Source of the DNA: a virus
Virus record (IMG/VR): IMGVR_UViG_3300008952_002707
Span: 1 to 64,000 of that record
Length of the DNA: 64,000 bases
Direction: 5' to 3' (one strand)
Below the pieces are notes generated by a model. That model was not told where the DNA came from. It did no database searches and saw only the letters and a program-made list of their open reading frames with translations. Below, one piece after another: positions 16,886-26,004 of the stretch; position 1 is the stretch's first letter; the number at the start of each line of letters is the position of its first letter. A program made the translations under genes and the position numbers.

Positions 16886-17599
16886 GTGAGAATATACTTA
16901 TTAACTTCGAACAAATACAATAAGCTATGTCCTATTAACATTCATTTTTTGAATAAGTATTGGCCCGGGCAAGACATCACTCTGGTGGGTTATGAAAAGG
17001 TTTTAGAATTAACCGACCTGCCAGATAATGTTACGGTATGTTCTGTGGGGATACAAGAAGACTTTGGGAAGATGTGGACGAATGCTCTGATCCCCTTTTT
17101 TAGAGACGTAGAAGAAGAATATTTTACTATTATTCTTGATGATCAAGTTTTGGCGAAACCAGTAGACCAGCCTCAAATGGATTTGCTAGAGACGTACTTT
17201 AAGTACTCCCAGGCAGAAAAAGCCCAGATCGGCGGAGGCATAGAATTTGCTAGCGGAAAACCCATTGGTAATAATTTAGTGGAAATAGGACAGGACGTGG
17301 CATACCGTACGTCGCTACATCCAGCAATTTGGAAGAAAAGCTATTTTCTTAAGTATCTAAAGCCACACATGACATCGTGGGATTTTGAGCTAGTAAACGA
17401 TGCTCGCCATGATAGGGCTCGAATTTTAAATTTTGATTATGATTACCCCAATGAGCCTCACCCCTATTGCAATGTGGAGTTATACAATAAGGGAGAAATA
17501 ACAATCAACAGCGCCGGCGAAACCATAACCGATCAACCCTCTACTCACTTTTTTAAAAAAGAGGATCTAAAATACATGTGGGACGAAATTCATAAATAA
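16886..17599 (+). CDS. GT-A-like glycosyltransferase
   Basis: A 237-residue protein starting with GTG directly after the previous stop. FTIILDDQVLAKPV at about residue 88 is in the position of the DxD metal-binding motif. RTSLHPAIWKKSYFLKYLKP and TSWDFEL (about 148-176) resemble a family of capsule-type transferases I have seen in phage and bacterial glycan loci. There is no membrane anchor. Confidence 0.65.
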   Translation: MRIYLLTSNKYNKLCPINIHFLNKYWPGQDITLVGYEKVLELTDLPDNVTVCSVGIQEDFGKMWTNALIPFFRDVEEEYFTIILDDQVLAKPVDQPQMDLLETYFKYSQAEKAQIGGGIEFASGKPIGNNLVEIGQDVAYRTSLHPAIWKKSYFLKYLKPHMTSWDFELVNDARHDRARILNFDYDYPNEPHPYCNVELYNKGEITINSAGETITDQPSTHFFKKEDLKYMWDEIHK

Positions 17600-17606
17600 G
17601 GAGAAG

Positions 17607-18530
17607 ATGATGAAAGCAATAGTACTAGGACATACGGGATTTGTTGGTAAAAATCTTGTAACCTTTTTAGAACAGAACAATATTGAAACGGTGGGGCTCT
17701 CCCGCGATGAGTGTGATCTACGTGATTACGATGAGACGATTCAAGCACTTCAGGAGCATGCTGATGTAGACGTTATTTTTAATTGTGCAGCGAACGTAGG
17801 AAGCGTCCACTATGTTACTTCTTATGCTGGAGACGTTATTCATGATAATACGTTAATGGCCCTTAATTTATATCGAAGTGTATTGATGGCATGCCCTACA
17901 GCTGTCATAGTTAATCCGCTATCAAACTGTTGCTACGCCAACGGAACAGAAATCCAGGATGAAACTAAGTGGCTTGAAGGAGCAGTGCACCCCTCCGTCT
18001 TTTCCTTTGGGAACTTCAAGAGAGTTTTATATTATATCGCGGGCTGCTACAATATACAGTATGGCGTACGCAGCGTAAATCTCATGTTCCCCGGCATCTA
18101 TGGACCAGGGGACAGCACAGACCCCAATAAGGTACACGCACTTAACGGAATGATTATACGCATGTTGGGTGCTATCGAAACAAACGATGAGAAGTTTGAG
18201 ATTTGGGGAACCGGAAAGCCGGTCCGAGAATGGATATATATTGATGATGTGTGTAAAATTATGCATAAGTCAATTGATCTAGGCGACGTAATTGAGCCAA
18301 TCAACGTTGCTCAAGGAAAAGGGTTTACGATTGCTGAAACCGGTGGGTGCATCGCAGCTGCCACAGGGTATTCGGGCGAATTGACATTCAATACCGATTA
18401 TCAAGACGGTGCCCCCGTGAAGATTTTAGGGATGGGTAAATTTGCAACGATGTTTGAGGGGTATGAATTCTCTGATCATCAAGAAGGTATAAGCCATACG
18501 GTTGAATATTATAAAGGAGTATTGAAGTAA
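17607..18530 (+). CDS. GDP-fucose synthase-like SDR, catalytic Tyr replaced
   Basis: A 307-residue extended SDR closest in look to WcaG/Fcl GDP-L-fucose synthases. GHTGFVGKN is the NADP loop, NPLSNCCYANG is in the family's Ser/Cys segment, and VNLMFPGIYGPGD and WIYIDDVCKIM are typical. The YxxxK motif reads F134-G-N-F-K138, so the catalytic Tyr appears to be Phe. No GDP-mannose dehydratase is in this window. It may have changed activity or work by another residue. Start could be either of two adjacent ATGs (17607 or 17610), after AAGGAGA. Confidence 0.75.
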   Translation: MMKAIVLGHTGFVGKNLVTFLEQNNIETVGLSRDECDLRDYDETIQALQEHADVDVIFNCAANVGSVHYVTSYAGDVIHDNTLMALNLYRSVLMACPTAVIVNPLSNCCYANGTEIQDETKWLEGAVHPSVFSFGNFKRVLYYIAGCYNIQYGVRSVNLMFPGIYGPGDSTDPNKVHALNGMIIRMLGAIETNDEKFEIWGTGKPVREWIYIDDVCKIMHKSIDLGDVIEPINVAQGKGFTIAETGGCIAAATGYSGELTFNTDYQDGAPVKILGMGKFATMFEGYEFSDHQEGISHTVEYYKGVLK

Positions 18531-19663
18531 TGGAACAGGATTATAAGATGGAAGAGCCCATCATCCGATGCTGGAGCGTGTTTATTCCAGACCATGCGGG
18601 TGAAGAGGTGACAAAGACCCTTAAGTCTACGTGGATTAACACCGGGAAGAAAGAGAAAGAATTCAGAGAGAAGATTTGTGCGCGCTTTAACGCTCCATAT
18701 GCAGTTGCATGCATGACTGGCACAGCTGCCCTCAAAATAGCCCTTAAAGCACTGGGAGTAGGACCAGGCGATGAGGTGGTGAGCACCCCGTTTACCTTTA
18801 TCGCTACAAACACAGCCATTCTAGAAGTAGGCGCCACTCCCGTCTTTGCAGATATTCAGTACGATACCCTAAATATTGACCCCCAGAGTGTTGCCGAGAA
18901 AATTACAGATAAAACCAAAGCTATTATGTGTGTTCATTATGCCGGCAACCCAGTCGATCTAGACGAATTACGAGAAGTTGCTGCAGCTCACAATCTCCCG
19001 ATCATCGAGGATAGTGCCCACGCCCAAGGTGCGAAGTACAAGGGTAATCCGATCGGATCCACAGGAGACGTAGCAACGTTCTCCTTCCAGTGTGTGAAGA
19101 TCGTCACCAGCGGCGACGGCGGCGTCATTACTACGACGCGCCCTGAGGTCTATGCCAAGCTCAAGAAGCAGTCATGGTATGGTATCGATCGCGATACAAA
19201 GAAGACCAGCATTCTTGACCCCCTCCCTGCCCCTCCTGACGGTCTAGGCTTTAAGTCTAACATGAATGACATCACGGCCACTTTAGCATGCGTAGCCATT
19301 GACAGCCTAGACGAAGCTCTCTCCATCCGTCGCGTTATTGGAGAACATTATCGTGAAGAACTCGGGGGGCTATCGAAAGTTACCCTCGTCGATTACAAGG
19401 ATCACTGGACTCCTAACTATCAGATATTTCCCATCCATGTAGAATCCCGCGCTGAGTTTGCGCAGTTCATGTGGGATCGAAATATTCAAGTTAATGTCAA
19501 CAACAGGCGCAACGATGTCTATGAGATGTTCGGCGGAATATGCGACCTCCCCAATCTTAAACGAGCTGATGAAGATGTTATCCTCATTCCGCTCCATGCT
19601 GACCTTACGACTCATGACGTAACTCGCGTTATCACTGCTATCAAGGAATATGATGCTCTATGA
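18530..19663 (+). CDS. DegT/DnrJ/EryC1 sugar aminotransferase
   Basis: A 377-residue full-length PLP-dependent aminotransferase. TGTAALKIALKALGVGPGDE binds PLP phosphate, EDSAHAQGA carries the Asp that contacts the pyridine N, and SFQCVKIVTSGDGG carries the Schiff-base Lys190. Such enzymes aminate 3- or 4-keto nucleotide sugars. With RmlA/RmlB and SDR proteins in the cluster, an amino-deoxy sugar nucleotide is the likely product. One-base overlap with the previous gene. Confidence 0.9.
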   Translation: MEQDYKMEEPIIRCWSVFIPDHAGEEVTKTLKSTWINTGKKEKEFREKICARFNAPYAVACMTGTAALKIALKALGVGPGDEVVSTPFTFIATNTAILEVGATPVFADIQYDTLNIDPQSVAEKITDKTKAIMCVHYAGNPVDLDELREVAAAHNLPIIEDSAHAQGAKYKGNPIGSTGDVATFSFQCVKIVTSGDGGVITTTRPEVYAKLKKQSWYGIDRDTKKTSILDPLPAPPDGLGFKSNMNDITATLACVAIDSLDEALSIRRVIGEHYREELGGLSKVTLVDYKDHWTPNYQIFPIHVESRAEFAQFMWDRNIQVNVNNRRNDVYEMFGGICDLPNLKRADEDVILIPLHADLTTHDVTRVITAIKEYDAL

Positions 19664-20376
19664 GAGCACTTATTGGACATACAGGATTCGTAGGATCGAA
19701 TATTCTAGAACAATCTAGTTTTGATAAGTGCTATAATTCCAAAAACATAGAGTCTATAGCAGGCGAAAAATTTGATACTGTGGTCTGTGCAGGCGTAAGC
19801 AGTATTAAGTGGAAAGCAAACAAGGATCCTAAAGAAGACTTTAAGCAAATTCAACGACTTATAGAGCACTTAGGAAAGGCTGAGTTTAAAAAATTAATCC
19901 TAATTTCTACGATTGCTGTTTATGATAATCCGGCAAATAGTTCCTATGGCAGCCATAGATTATATCTAGAAACCTATTTAAAGAACACTTACGAAGATAC
20001 TTATATTACCCGATTGCCCTCCTTATTCGGAAAAGGATTAAAAAAGAATGTTATATATGATCTAATGAATAAGGATTATAGGTTCCTCCCTGGTCCGTGG
20101 AGTTTCTTTCAATATTATTGTCTAGACAATATATGGTCAGACATCATAAAACAGCTTGAACTAGGAATTAAGGTTTTAAACCTGAGTACCGAACCGACGC
20201 CTTTTGATAAGATTCTCAGCCTGTTTGAGATAGAGCCCGAGAAAATTGTCCGAGGGAAGACAGTACAAGAGAAGATGACGTCAGATTACGCTATACACTG
20301 GGGCAAAAAGGGAAGGTATCTATATACACAGTCGGAAGTCCTGACTGACTTAAGGAGATTTATAAACGATGAATGA
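19660..20376 (+). CDS. reduced SDR epimerase/reductase-like protein
   Basis: A 238-residue SDR-like protein beginning IGHTGFVGSN, the nucleotide-binding loop. It is shorter than normal extended SDRs (about 300). The expected catalytic YxxxK is Y96-G-S-H-R100, an Arg in place of Lys. It follows the aminotransferase with an ATGA overlap. It may be a reductase with altered chemistry or a non-catalytic partner. Confidence 0.65.
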   Translation: MRALIGHTGFVGSNILEQSSFDKCYNSKNIESIAGEKFDTVVCAGVSSIKWKANKDPKEDFKQIQRLIEHLGKAEFKKLILISTIAVYDNPANSSYGSHRLYLETYLKNTYEDTYITRLPSLFGKGLKKNVIYDLMNKDYRFLPGPWSFFQYYCLDNIWSDIIKQLELGIKVLNLSTEPTPFDKILSLFEIEPEKIVRGKTVQEKMTSDYAIHWGKKGRYLYTQSEVLTDLRRFINDE

Positions 20377-20677
20377 ATATTATCAATATTATCTAACACT
20401 TCACACGCACCCTAAGTGCAGGTTATTGCATTTTATTGGCCAATGGGCGACTTTAATATTTGCCGTCGCAGTTTTTACCGCAAACTTGTGGTACCTTATA
20501 CCATTAATACCATTCATTGTCTATCCCTTTGCGTGGGCCGGCCATCTCTACTTTGAGAAAAACAAGCCTTTAGCCTGGGAAGGCACGAATGATTATGGAT
20601 GGACAACGCTGAAGGCCAAAGTTTGTGATTGGATCATGTTTAAAGACATTTTATTAGGGAGATTAAAGATATGGTAA
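20369..20677 (+). CDS. Mpo1-like (DUF962) membrane protein
   Basis: A 102-residue membrane protein with the DUF962 pattern: HTHPKCRLLHFIG near the N terminus (His12, His14, His21), two hydrophobic spans (about 25-55) and AGHLYFEKNKPLAWEG (His59), then CDWIMFKDIL. The characterised relative, yeast Mpo1, is an iron-dependent dioxygenase of 2-hydroxy fatty acids. Its presence in a phage glycan cluster suggests action on a lipid or lipid-linked glycan of the host envelope, but this is inference. Confidence 0.8.
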   Translation: MNEYYQYYLTLHTHPKCRLLHFIGQWATLIFAVAVFTANLWYLIPLIPFIVYPFAWAGHLYFEKNKPLAWEGTNDYGWTTLKAKVCDWIMFKDILLGRLKIW

Positions 20678-21618
20678 AAAAGAAAATATTGGTTACTGGC
20701 GGCGCCGGCTACGTGGGGACTGCCCTACTGCCGCGTCTTCTAGAGGCTGGACATGAAGTTACAGTATTTGATAATTTAATGCAAGGTGGAAATCAGCTTT
20801 TATCATTTTTTCGCAACAAAAACTTTCACTTCGTGAACGGGGATGTCACCATTAAGGGCGACCTAGAGTCGGCAGTAAAAGAGAAGGATATCATTATTCA
20901 TTTGGCTGCAATTGTTGGATTCCCAGCATGCAAAAACAATCCTGAGTTAGCCACTGCTGTTAACGTCGGGGGGACACAGAATTTAATTGATGTTACCACA
21001 CCGGACCAAGTTATCTTTTATGGTTCGACTGGGAGCAACTATGGTAAGGTGACAGATATTTGTACTGAAGAATCTCCCCTTAACCCGTTAAGCCTATATG
21101 GCGAAACCAAGACACAAGCCGAACATATGCTGATGGCTCGTGGAAATGTTGTGGCATACAGATTCGCAACTGCCTTTGGAGTATCGCCTCGCTTACGTTT
21201 AGATTTACTTATAAATGACTTTACAAACAAGTGCCTGCGGGATGGATATTTGGTAGTGTACGAAAAGAACTTTATGCGAACGTTTATTCATGTCTCAGAT
21301 ATGGCCGCAGCTTTTATGTTAGCGGTCAACAATGTTGACAAGATGGTAAACAATGTTTATAATATTGGCGACGACACGATGAACTATAGCAAAGAAGAAA
21401 TTTGCAATATGGTTTCGGAGAAGACAAATGGGTTCATCCATTTCGAGGAAATTGGCTCGGATGCAGATAAAAGGAACTATGTTGTCAGTTATGATAAGGT
21501 GAGAGCGCTTGGGTTCAGAACTCAGGTAAGCATTGAGGACGGCATCGATGAGATTATTAAAGCCTTAAACGTTATTGATTTTATTAATCCATACGTTAAT
21601 ATTAAAAGGGGACTCTGA
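20671..21618 (+). CDS. NAD-dependent sugar epimerase/dehydratase (SDR)
   Basis: A 315-residue extended SDR with intact motifs: TGGAGYVGTALL for NAD binding, FYGSTGSNYG with the catalytic Ser/Thr, and LYGETK with Tyr143 and Lys147. It resembles UDP-glucose 4-epimerase-type enzymes. The substrate is not readable from sequence. A seven-base overlap with the Mpo1-like gene shows a common transcript. Confidence 0.85.
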   Translation: MVKKKILVTGGAGYVGTALLPRLLEAGHEVTVFDNLMQGGNQLLSFFRNKNFHFVNGDVTIKGDLESAVKEKDIIIHLAAIVGFPACKNNPELATAVNVGGTQNLIDVTTPDQVIFYGSTGSNYGKVTDICTEESPLNPLSLYGETKTQAEHMLMARGNVVAYRFATAFGVSPRLRLDLLINDFTNKCLRDGYLVVYEKNFMRTFIHVSDMAAAFMLAVNNVDKMVNNVYNIGDDTMNYSKEEICNMVSEKTNGFIHFEEIGSDADKRNYVVSYDKVRALGFRTQVSIEDGIDEIIKALNVIDFINPYVNIKRGL

Positions 21619-21620
21619 TC

Positions 21621-22223
21621 ATGGCAAAATATGATTTAAACATTTTACGCGCGAGCAACGAAAATCTTAAACACACTTGGAAGTCGCATCCCAACGTTCA
21701 TGCCGCCGTAACCCCCGGGGGAGATAAAGAGTATATGAAGCTCTTCCGCGAACACTACGATGGATTCACTGGTTCGATCCTAGAGATCGGCGCCGGGACT
21801 GGCTTTTTAGCTAATGAGATATTAACCCATTATCCTAATATAGATTATACGATTTTAGACATTGAAAAAAACATTGAAGAAGTGGTTAAGAAGACTTTGA
21901 TCGACCACCCGGAGGTGAAGTATATTACATCTGCTAACTATGAAAAGGTTTTTGATGAGCAATATGATATGCTATTAGAAACTCATTGTCTTTCGGAAAC
22001 TCCGCGATACTATTACACCAATCTTTTTAATAATTTATCTATAAAATCTTGTTTTGTCATCGACTACGGAGGCGATCCCACTGATCCTGGGTTTAATGAT
22101 TCACTCCTGGCATGGTTCGAGCAATTTCCTTCTAAACAAGTGTTAAAGAATTATAACTTAGCCGGCGGTAAACTGAAAGGCATCCCGGTTTATATAGGAA
22201 AGCCAGATGATAGCTCCGGCTGA
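21621..22223 (+). CDS. class I SAM-dependent methyltransferase, putative sugar O-methyltransferase
   Basis: A 200-residue methyltransferase: ILEIGAGTGFLANEIL at about 54-69 is motif I (SAM binding), DYTILDIEKN gives the acidic motif II residue. Later TFLSE-like segments (LLETHCLSET) fit the Rossmann core. The protein resembles the "putative sugar O-methyltransferase" group seen in LPS clusters. It overlaps the next gene by 17 bases. Confidence 0.75.
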   Translation: MAKYDLNILRASNENLKHTWKSHPNVHAAVTPGGDKEYMKLFREHYDGFTGSILEIGAGTGFLANEILTHYPNIDYTILDIEKNIEEVVKKTLIDHPEVKYITSANYEKVFDEQYDMLLETHCLSETPRYYYTNLFNNLSIKSCFVIDYGGDPTDPGFNDSLLAWFEQFPSKQVLKNYNLAGGKLKGIPVYIGKPDDSSG

Positions 22224-22935
22224 TATTAAGAACCCATTTGGTGATTATAAAAACAGTCACCTAGGTCGCTCTGGCGTCCTCTTCGGCTCGGGACCCTCAC
22301 TACTTCAGTTCGACACTACCAATCTTCCGGATAATGTTTTGCGCTTTGGAGTTAATGATCAGATTTTTCTAGATTTAGATTTAGATTATTGGTTTATGGG
22401 CGACTCCGTCCCTCAAGTCCCTGCTAAGTTTTGGGATCGGCTGCATCTATATAACAACTATACCCCTAAGCTTCAAAAGTTTATCCGTTTCTGCGATTGG
22501 AAAGATGACAGAAAAATCATCGTACCTCCGTATGGACAGGTGGCTCGCAATGGGCAGCTTCCGCTGGGAATGAAAAACTCTAAGTATTATGTAGCAGGAA
22601 GCGGCGGAAACCCAGAGACATGTCTGTTCAAAAAGGACATTGCCGAGGGTCATCTGACAGCTGTAGCATCTATCTCTTTTGAAGTGCTGCAATTTATGTT
22701 ATACTGTGGAATACAAAAGATCTACTTGGTAGGACATGATTGTGATTACACTAATGGAACTTTTGCAAAGATTATGATTGGCAAACAACAACAGGCTGAT
22801 TATTATATTTTGAGATACTGGAGACATGTAAAAGAGTGGATCGGACAGAACTATCCTGATGTACAGATTTACAGTATTAATCCGGTGGCCCTTGATATAT
22901 TTCCAGAAGCTCAGATAAAGGAGATAAAATGTTAG
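22207..22935 (+). CDS. sialyltransferase/MptE-like (GT42/DUF115 type) transferase
   Basis: A 242-residue protein. VLFGSGPSLLQFD (about 24-36) followed by LPDNVLRFGVNDQIF is the pattern of bacterial GT42 sialyltransferases such as Cst-II (GxGPSL, then F-x-x-N), shared with the DUF115/MptE superfamily. The segment QKIYLVGHDCDY near residue 173 fits the region with the catalytic acid residues. A CMP-sugar cytidylyltransferase lies 1.7 kb downstream, so it is a good candidate CMP-sugar-dependent transferase. Similarity is by eye only. Confidence 0.6.
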   Translation: MIAPADIKNPFGDYKNSHLGRSGVLFGSGPSLLQFDTTNLPDNVLRFGVNDQIFLDLDLDYWFMGDSVPQVPAKFWDRLHLYNNYTPKLQKFIRFCDWKDDRKIIVPPYGQVARNGQLPLGMKNSKYYVAGSGGNPETCLFKKDIAEGHLTAVASISFEVLQFMLYCGIQKIYLVGHDCDYTNGTFAKIMIGKQQQADYYILRYWRHVKEWIGQNYPDVQIYSINPVALDIFPEAQIKEIKC

Positions 22936-23543
22936 ATATAGAAAATAAAAATATTTTTATTGACTTTGATGGAGTAATATGCGATTCTAATGAGATAAAG
23001 AAGGGAAACATAGAAGCCGCGGCGGCGTTGTATGTGGACAAGAAAACAGCACGAACATTTAGAGAATATTTCATCGCCAATAACGGACTCCCGCGCGACC
23101 TAAAAACCAAAGAATTTTTTAAAGAAGATATGCAAGTTCCAACAGAAAAGATTTTAGAGGAGTATACAAAATTAAATGTAAATCTTTTAGATGCTCCACT
23201 AAACACAGGTCTCATACGGTTCTTAAAGAAAAATTCTAACGACACGGTGTATATTCTCTCTGGTGGAAGCCGCGAAGAAATAGAAGAATATTTAGAGAAA
23301 CAGGGTATAAGGGATTATTTTTATGAGATACTCTCTGCACCCACAACTAAGATTGAACATTTGAAAAATATAGAAAGGCGCCCCCATGATTTTTTTATAG
23401 GAGACTCGCGTTACGATTGTTTAGCCGCGACCGCGAGTGGGGTCAACTTCATCTTCATGAAGGGGCTGACGCAGGAGGCGCCGCCATTCAAGTTTTTAAG
23501 TGCCGACGATCAGGTTGTAGAGAATTTCATAGATTTATTATAA
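22929..23543 (+). CDS. HAD-family phosphatase
   Basis: A 204-residue HAD protein with a helical cap: nucleophile motif IFIDFDGVICDS (Asp12, Asp14), motif II YILSGGS, a Lys region, and FFIGDSRYDCLAA as motif IV. It resembles phosphoglycolate-phosphatase-type enzymes. In the acid-sugar sub-cluster it would dephosphorylate a sugar-acid phosphate, as KdsC or NanP do before CMP activation. It overlaps the previous gene by seven bases. Confidence 0.82.
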   Translation: MLDIENKNIFIDFDGVICDSNEIKKGNIEAAAALYVDKKTARTFREYFIANNGLPRDLKTKEFFKEDMQVPTEKILEEYTKLNVNLLDAPLNTGLIRFLKKNSNDTVYILSGGSREEIEEYLEKQGIRDYFYEILSAPTTKIEHLKNIERRPHDFFIGDSRYDCLAATASGVNFIFMKGLTQEAPPFKFLSADDQVVENFIDLL

Positions 23544-23568
23544 TAACTCATAAGGACGCTTATATCGC

Positions 23569-24630
23569 ATGACAAGGGAAAAAATAAAAGTAGGAATCAA
23601 TGGGCTTGGGCGTATTGGGAGAGCTATATTACGAAATAATCATTATAAAGAATTCCTTGACGTTAAGGTTATAAATGACATTAATCCTGATGCGCATAAT
23701 TTAGCTTATACTCTAAATTATGACACTCTATATCCTTCTCCATTCAAATTCAAAGTTGATGATACGATTCTTGTTAGTGGTAATTATCGTATAGCCATCT
23801 ATAGCTGTAGAAACATAGACGAAGTGCCATGGGAGGATCATGATCTTGATTATATCATCGATGCTTCCGGAGTGTATGAAAATGTTGTTAGAGCGAGAAA
23901 AATCCTAAGTCGAAAGAAGATCAAAAGAGTTTTTGTAACCCACTCCCCGGACATCGTAGATTTTCAGTTAGTATTGGGAGCTAACGAGGAAGAGTTAAAT
24001 CTCGATGAGCATTTTTTAATTTCTACTAGTATTTGTGATGCTACTGCTATTGCTCCCGTGTTGAAATTGATAAATGATAAGTATAAGATAACAAGTGGCT
24101 ATATAACAACGTTGCATCCTTGGTTAAGTTATCAAAATCTGCAAGATGGTCCCGCTAGCTCCTGGTCAGTTCCGGGAGAGATTTATCATCATTATGCATT
24201 GGGCCGTACGGCCATTGGGAATATGATTCCGAAGCCCACAACAGCAGTTACCCAAACTTGCAATGTTCTCAAGCGCCATAATATAACCGAGGAAATGATC
24301 GGGTCATTTTCCTATCGAACTCCTACTGCCATAGTTGGTAGCGCAGATGTTACCTTAAACGTCGCGACATCGGTTACATGTGACGCTTTAATAGCCTGTC
24401 TTACAGAATATGAAGAGAAACAGAAGTGGCAAATTATTAAGAATAATATCGAGCCCCTGGTGTCTTTGGATTTTAAGCAGATAGATTATTCCGCGATTGT
24501 AGATAACAGATGGACTAGTGTCATCGGGGACAATCTTATAAAAGTAGTTTTGTGGTATGATAACGAGTATGGTTATGCTGGGAAAGTTGTTGAGCAGATT
24601 AAGTATGTCAATGACTTGCTCGATGGGTAA
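23569..24630 (+). CDS. GAPDH-family dehydrogenase
   Basis: A 353-residue protein of the glyceraldehyde-3-phosphate/erythrose-4-phosphate dehydrogenase family. KVGINGLGRIGRAILRN is the NAD loop. The active-site helix reads SICDATAIAP, keeping the nucleophile (Cys156) but changing the usual TTN that follows; LHPWLSYQNLQDGP holds catalytic His183, and WYDNEYGYAGK near the end is typical. GSADVTLNVAT replaces the usual VDLT segment. Length is normal. An oxidation of a phosphorylated aldose or aldehyde acid within the acid-sugar sub-cluster is more likely than glycolysis. Confidence 0.88.
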   Translation: MTREKIKVGINGLGRIGRAILRNNHYKEFLDVKVINDINPDAHNLAYTLNYDTLYPSPFKFKVDDTILVSGNYRIAIYSCRNIDEVPWEDHDLDYIIDASGVYENVVRARKILSRKKIKRVFVTHSPDIVDFQLVLGANEEELNLDEHFLISTSICDATAIAPVLKLINDKYKITSGYITTLHPWLSYQNLQDGPASSWSVPGEIYHHYALGRTAIGNMIPKPTTAVTQTCNVLKRHNITEEMIGSFSYRTPTAIVGSADVTLNVATSVTCDALIACLTEYEEKQKWQIIKNNIEPLVSLDFKQIDYSAIVDNRWTSVIGDNLIKVVLWYDNEYGYAGKVVEQIKYVNDLLDG

Positions 24631-24635
24631 AATAT

Positions 24636-25388
24636 ATGGAAAATAAATTAGTAGCTATGATCCCAGCTCGGTTAGGAAGTAAAAGGGTCACAGGAAAGAG
24701 TTTGCGGCTGCTTAATAAGAAGCCCCTCATTTCTTATTGTATAGATGCCCTCAAGGAGACTGCCCACTTCTCTGACATCTGTATTAATTCAGACTCAGAA
24801 CTGTATGAGCAGGTAGCTCTTCGCGAGTCAGTTAAATTTTATAAAAGAAGACCAGAACTAGCTACCAGTGAATCGTTGATAGATGATTATATTTATGATT
24901 TTGTGTTGCATACAGATGCAGACTACCTGGCAATTGTAAATCCTACGTCTCCGTTTGTGACGTCCGATGAATATGATCGCGCATGGGAGCAGTATAGAAA
25001 TGGTGACTGCGATACCCTCTTATCATGCGAGAGAATTCAGACTCATTGTTTTTATCAAGGGATCCCGGTTAATTTCGACCGCGACGGGCAGCATCCAAGG
25101 TCGCAGGATTTGGAGCCTTTACTGGCATTGAATTTTGCTATAACAATAATTAATTGTGAGAAATATCGACAAAATTATGAGAAGCATCAATGGGGACTAT
25201 ATACTGGGACCTTGGGTTTTTTTGAAACAAGCGGCATAGGCTCCATAGATATCGATTACGAAGAGGATTTTCAACTGGCAGAGTTTATGTCTCAATTTAT
25301 GGAAGCTCAATCTTCTAATGAGTTTTCGAAAGAGTACGATCCAATAATACAGCCGCTCATTGATTCCGGTAGGGACATTACTAGTTGA
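24636..25388 (+). CDS. CMP-sugar (NeuA-like) cytidylyltransferase
   Basis: A 250-residue protein of the acylneuraminate/KDO cytidylyltransferase family: MIPARLGSKRVTGKSLRLL is the CTP-binding P-loop-like motif, INSDSELY and VNPTSPFVTSDEYD follow as in NeuA, and IDIDYEEDFQLAEF near the C terminus gives the conserved Asp residues for metal. It would activate a sialic-acid-like or other sugar acid as CMP derivative in the cytoplasm. No NeuB-like synthase is present in the window, so the acid's origin is open. Confidence 0.85.
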   Translation: MENKLVAMIPARLGSKRVTGKSLRLLNKKPLISYCIDALKETAHFSDICINSDSELYEQVALRESVKFYKRRPELATSESLIDDYIYDFVLHTDADYLAIVNPTSPFVTSDEYDRAWEQYRNGDCDTLLSCERIQTHCFYQGIPVNFDRDGQHPRSQDLEPLLALNFAITIINCEKYRQNYEKHQWGLYTGTLGFFETSGIGSIDIDYEEDFQLAEFMSQFMEAQSSNEFSKEYDPIIQPLIDSGRDITS

Positions 25389-26002
25389 AGCATGCTCTCC
25401 CAATAACTGAGAATATCCACTGTTTAGCTCTAAATTATAGGGGAGTGGGGGATAACTCACAAGATCCACTATATTTTGTTAAATCGTTAAATGCAATGTG
25501 TTTTAGTAATAGTCATGTTGAATATCCTCAACTATCAAATCAGTTTTGGACAGAGCCCGAGCTGGCAGTTTTTATTAGTGAGGAATGCCACAATGTGGAA
25601 GCGTCCGCCGTTATGGAAGTCATTCTTGGAGTTACTCTGGGAGCGGACCTCACTTGTCAGAATGTCCATCACCGCGATCATCACTTAGCGTTTTCAAAAA
25701 GCCGAAAAAACTTCTGCCCAGTGGTGGAAGAGTACCTTTCGCCTACGATTCTAGACCAATCCTCAGAATTCGTGCTCCGTACTTTTATAAACGGAAAACT
25801 TACTCAAGAGGGAAACACGAAGGACATGAAATACAACTTATTGGAATCTATATCTTATATATCAAGAATAACTGAGCTTAAGCGGGGAGACCTTATCTTA
25901 ACGGGAACGCCCGCCGGCGTAGAAAACAATATATTGCAACGTGGGGACAGAGTGCTGCACACACTTGATGATAAACTTGAATTACGATTTGAGGTGGTCT
26001 AA
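25385..26002 (+). CDS. fumarylacetoacetate hydrolase (FAH) family protein
   Basis: A 205-residue single-domain FAH protein. The start is a TTG that overlaps the preceding stop as TTGA; no in-frame ATG is nearby upstream of the conserved region. CLALNYRGV, YFVKSLNAMC, the metal-binding EPELAVFI, GVTLGADLTCQNV and GDLILTGTPAGV are all family hallmarks. Relatives hydrolyse or decarboxylate 2-oxo acids. In this operon it may act on a keto-acid precursor of the CMP-linked sugar. Confidence 0.85.
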   Translation: MKHALPITENIHCLALNYRGVGDNSQDPLYFVKSLNAMCFSNSHVEYPQLSNQFWTEPELAVFISEECHNVEASAVMEVILGVTLGADLTCQNVHHRDHHLAFSKSRKNFCPVVEEYLSPTILDQSSEFVLRTFINGKLTQEGNTKDMKYNLLESISYISRITELKRGDLILTGTPAGVENNILQRGDRVLHTLDDKLELRFEVV

Positions 26003-26004
26003 AA

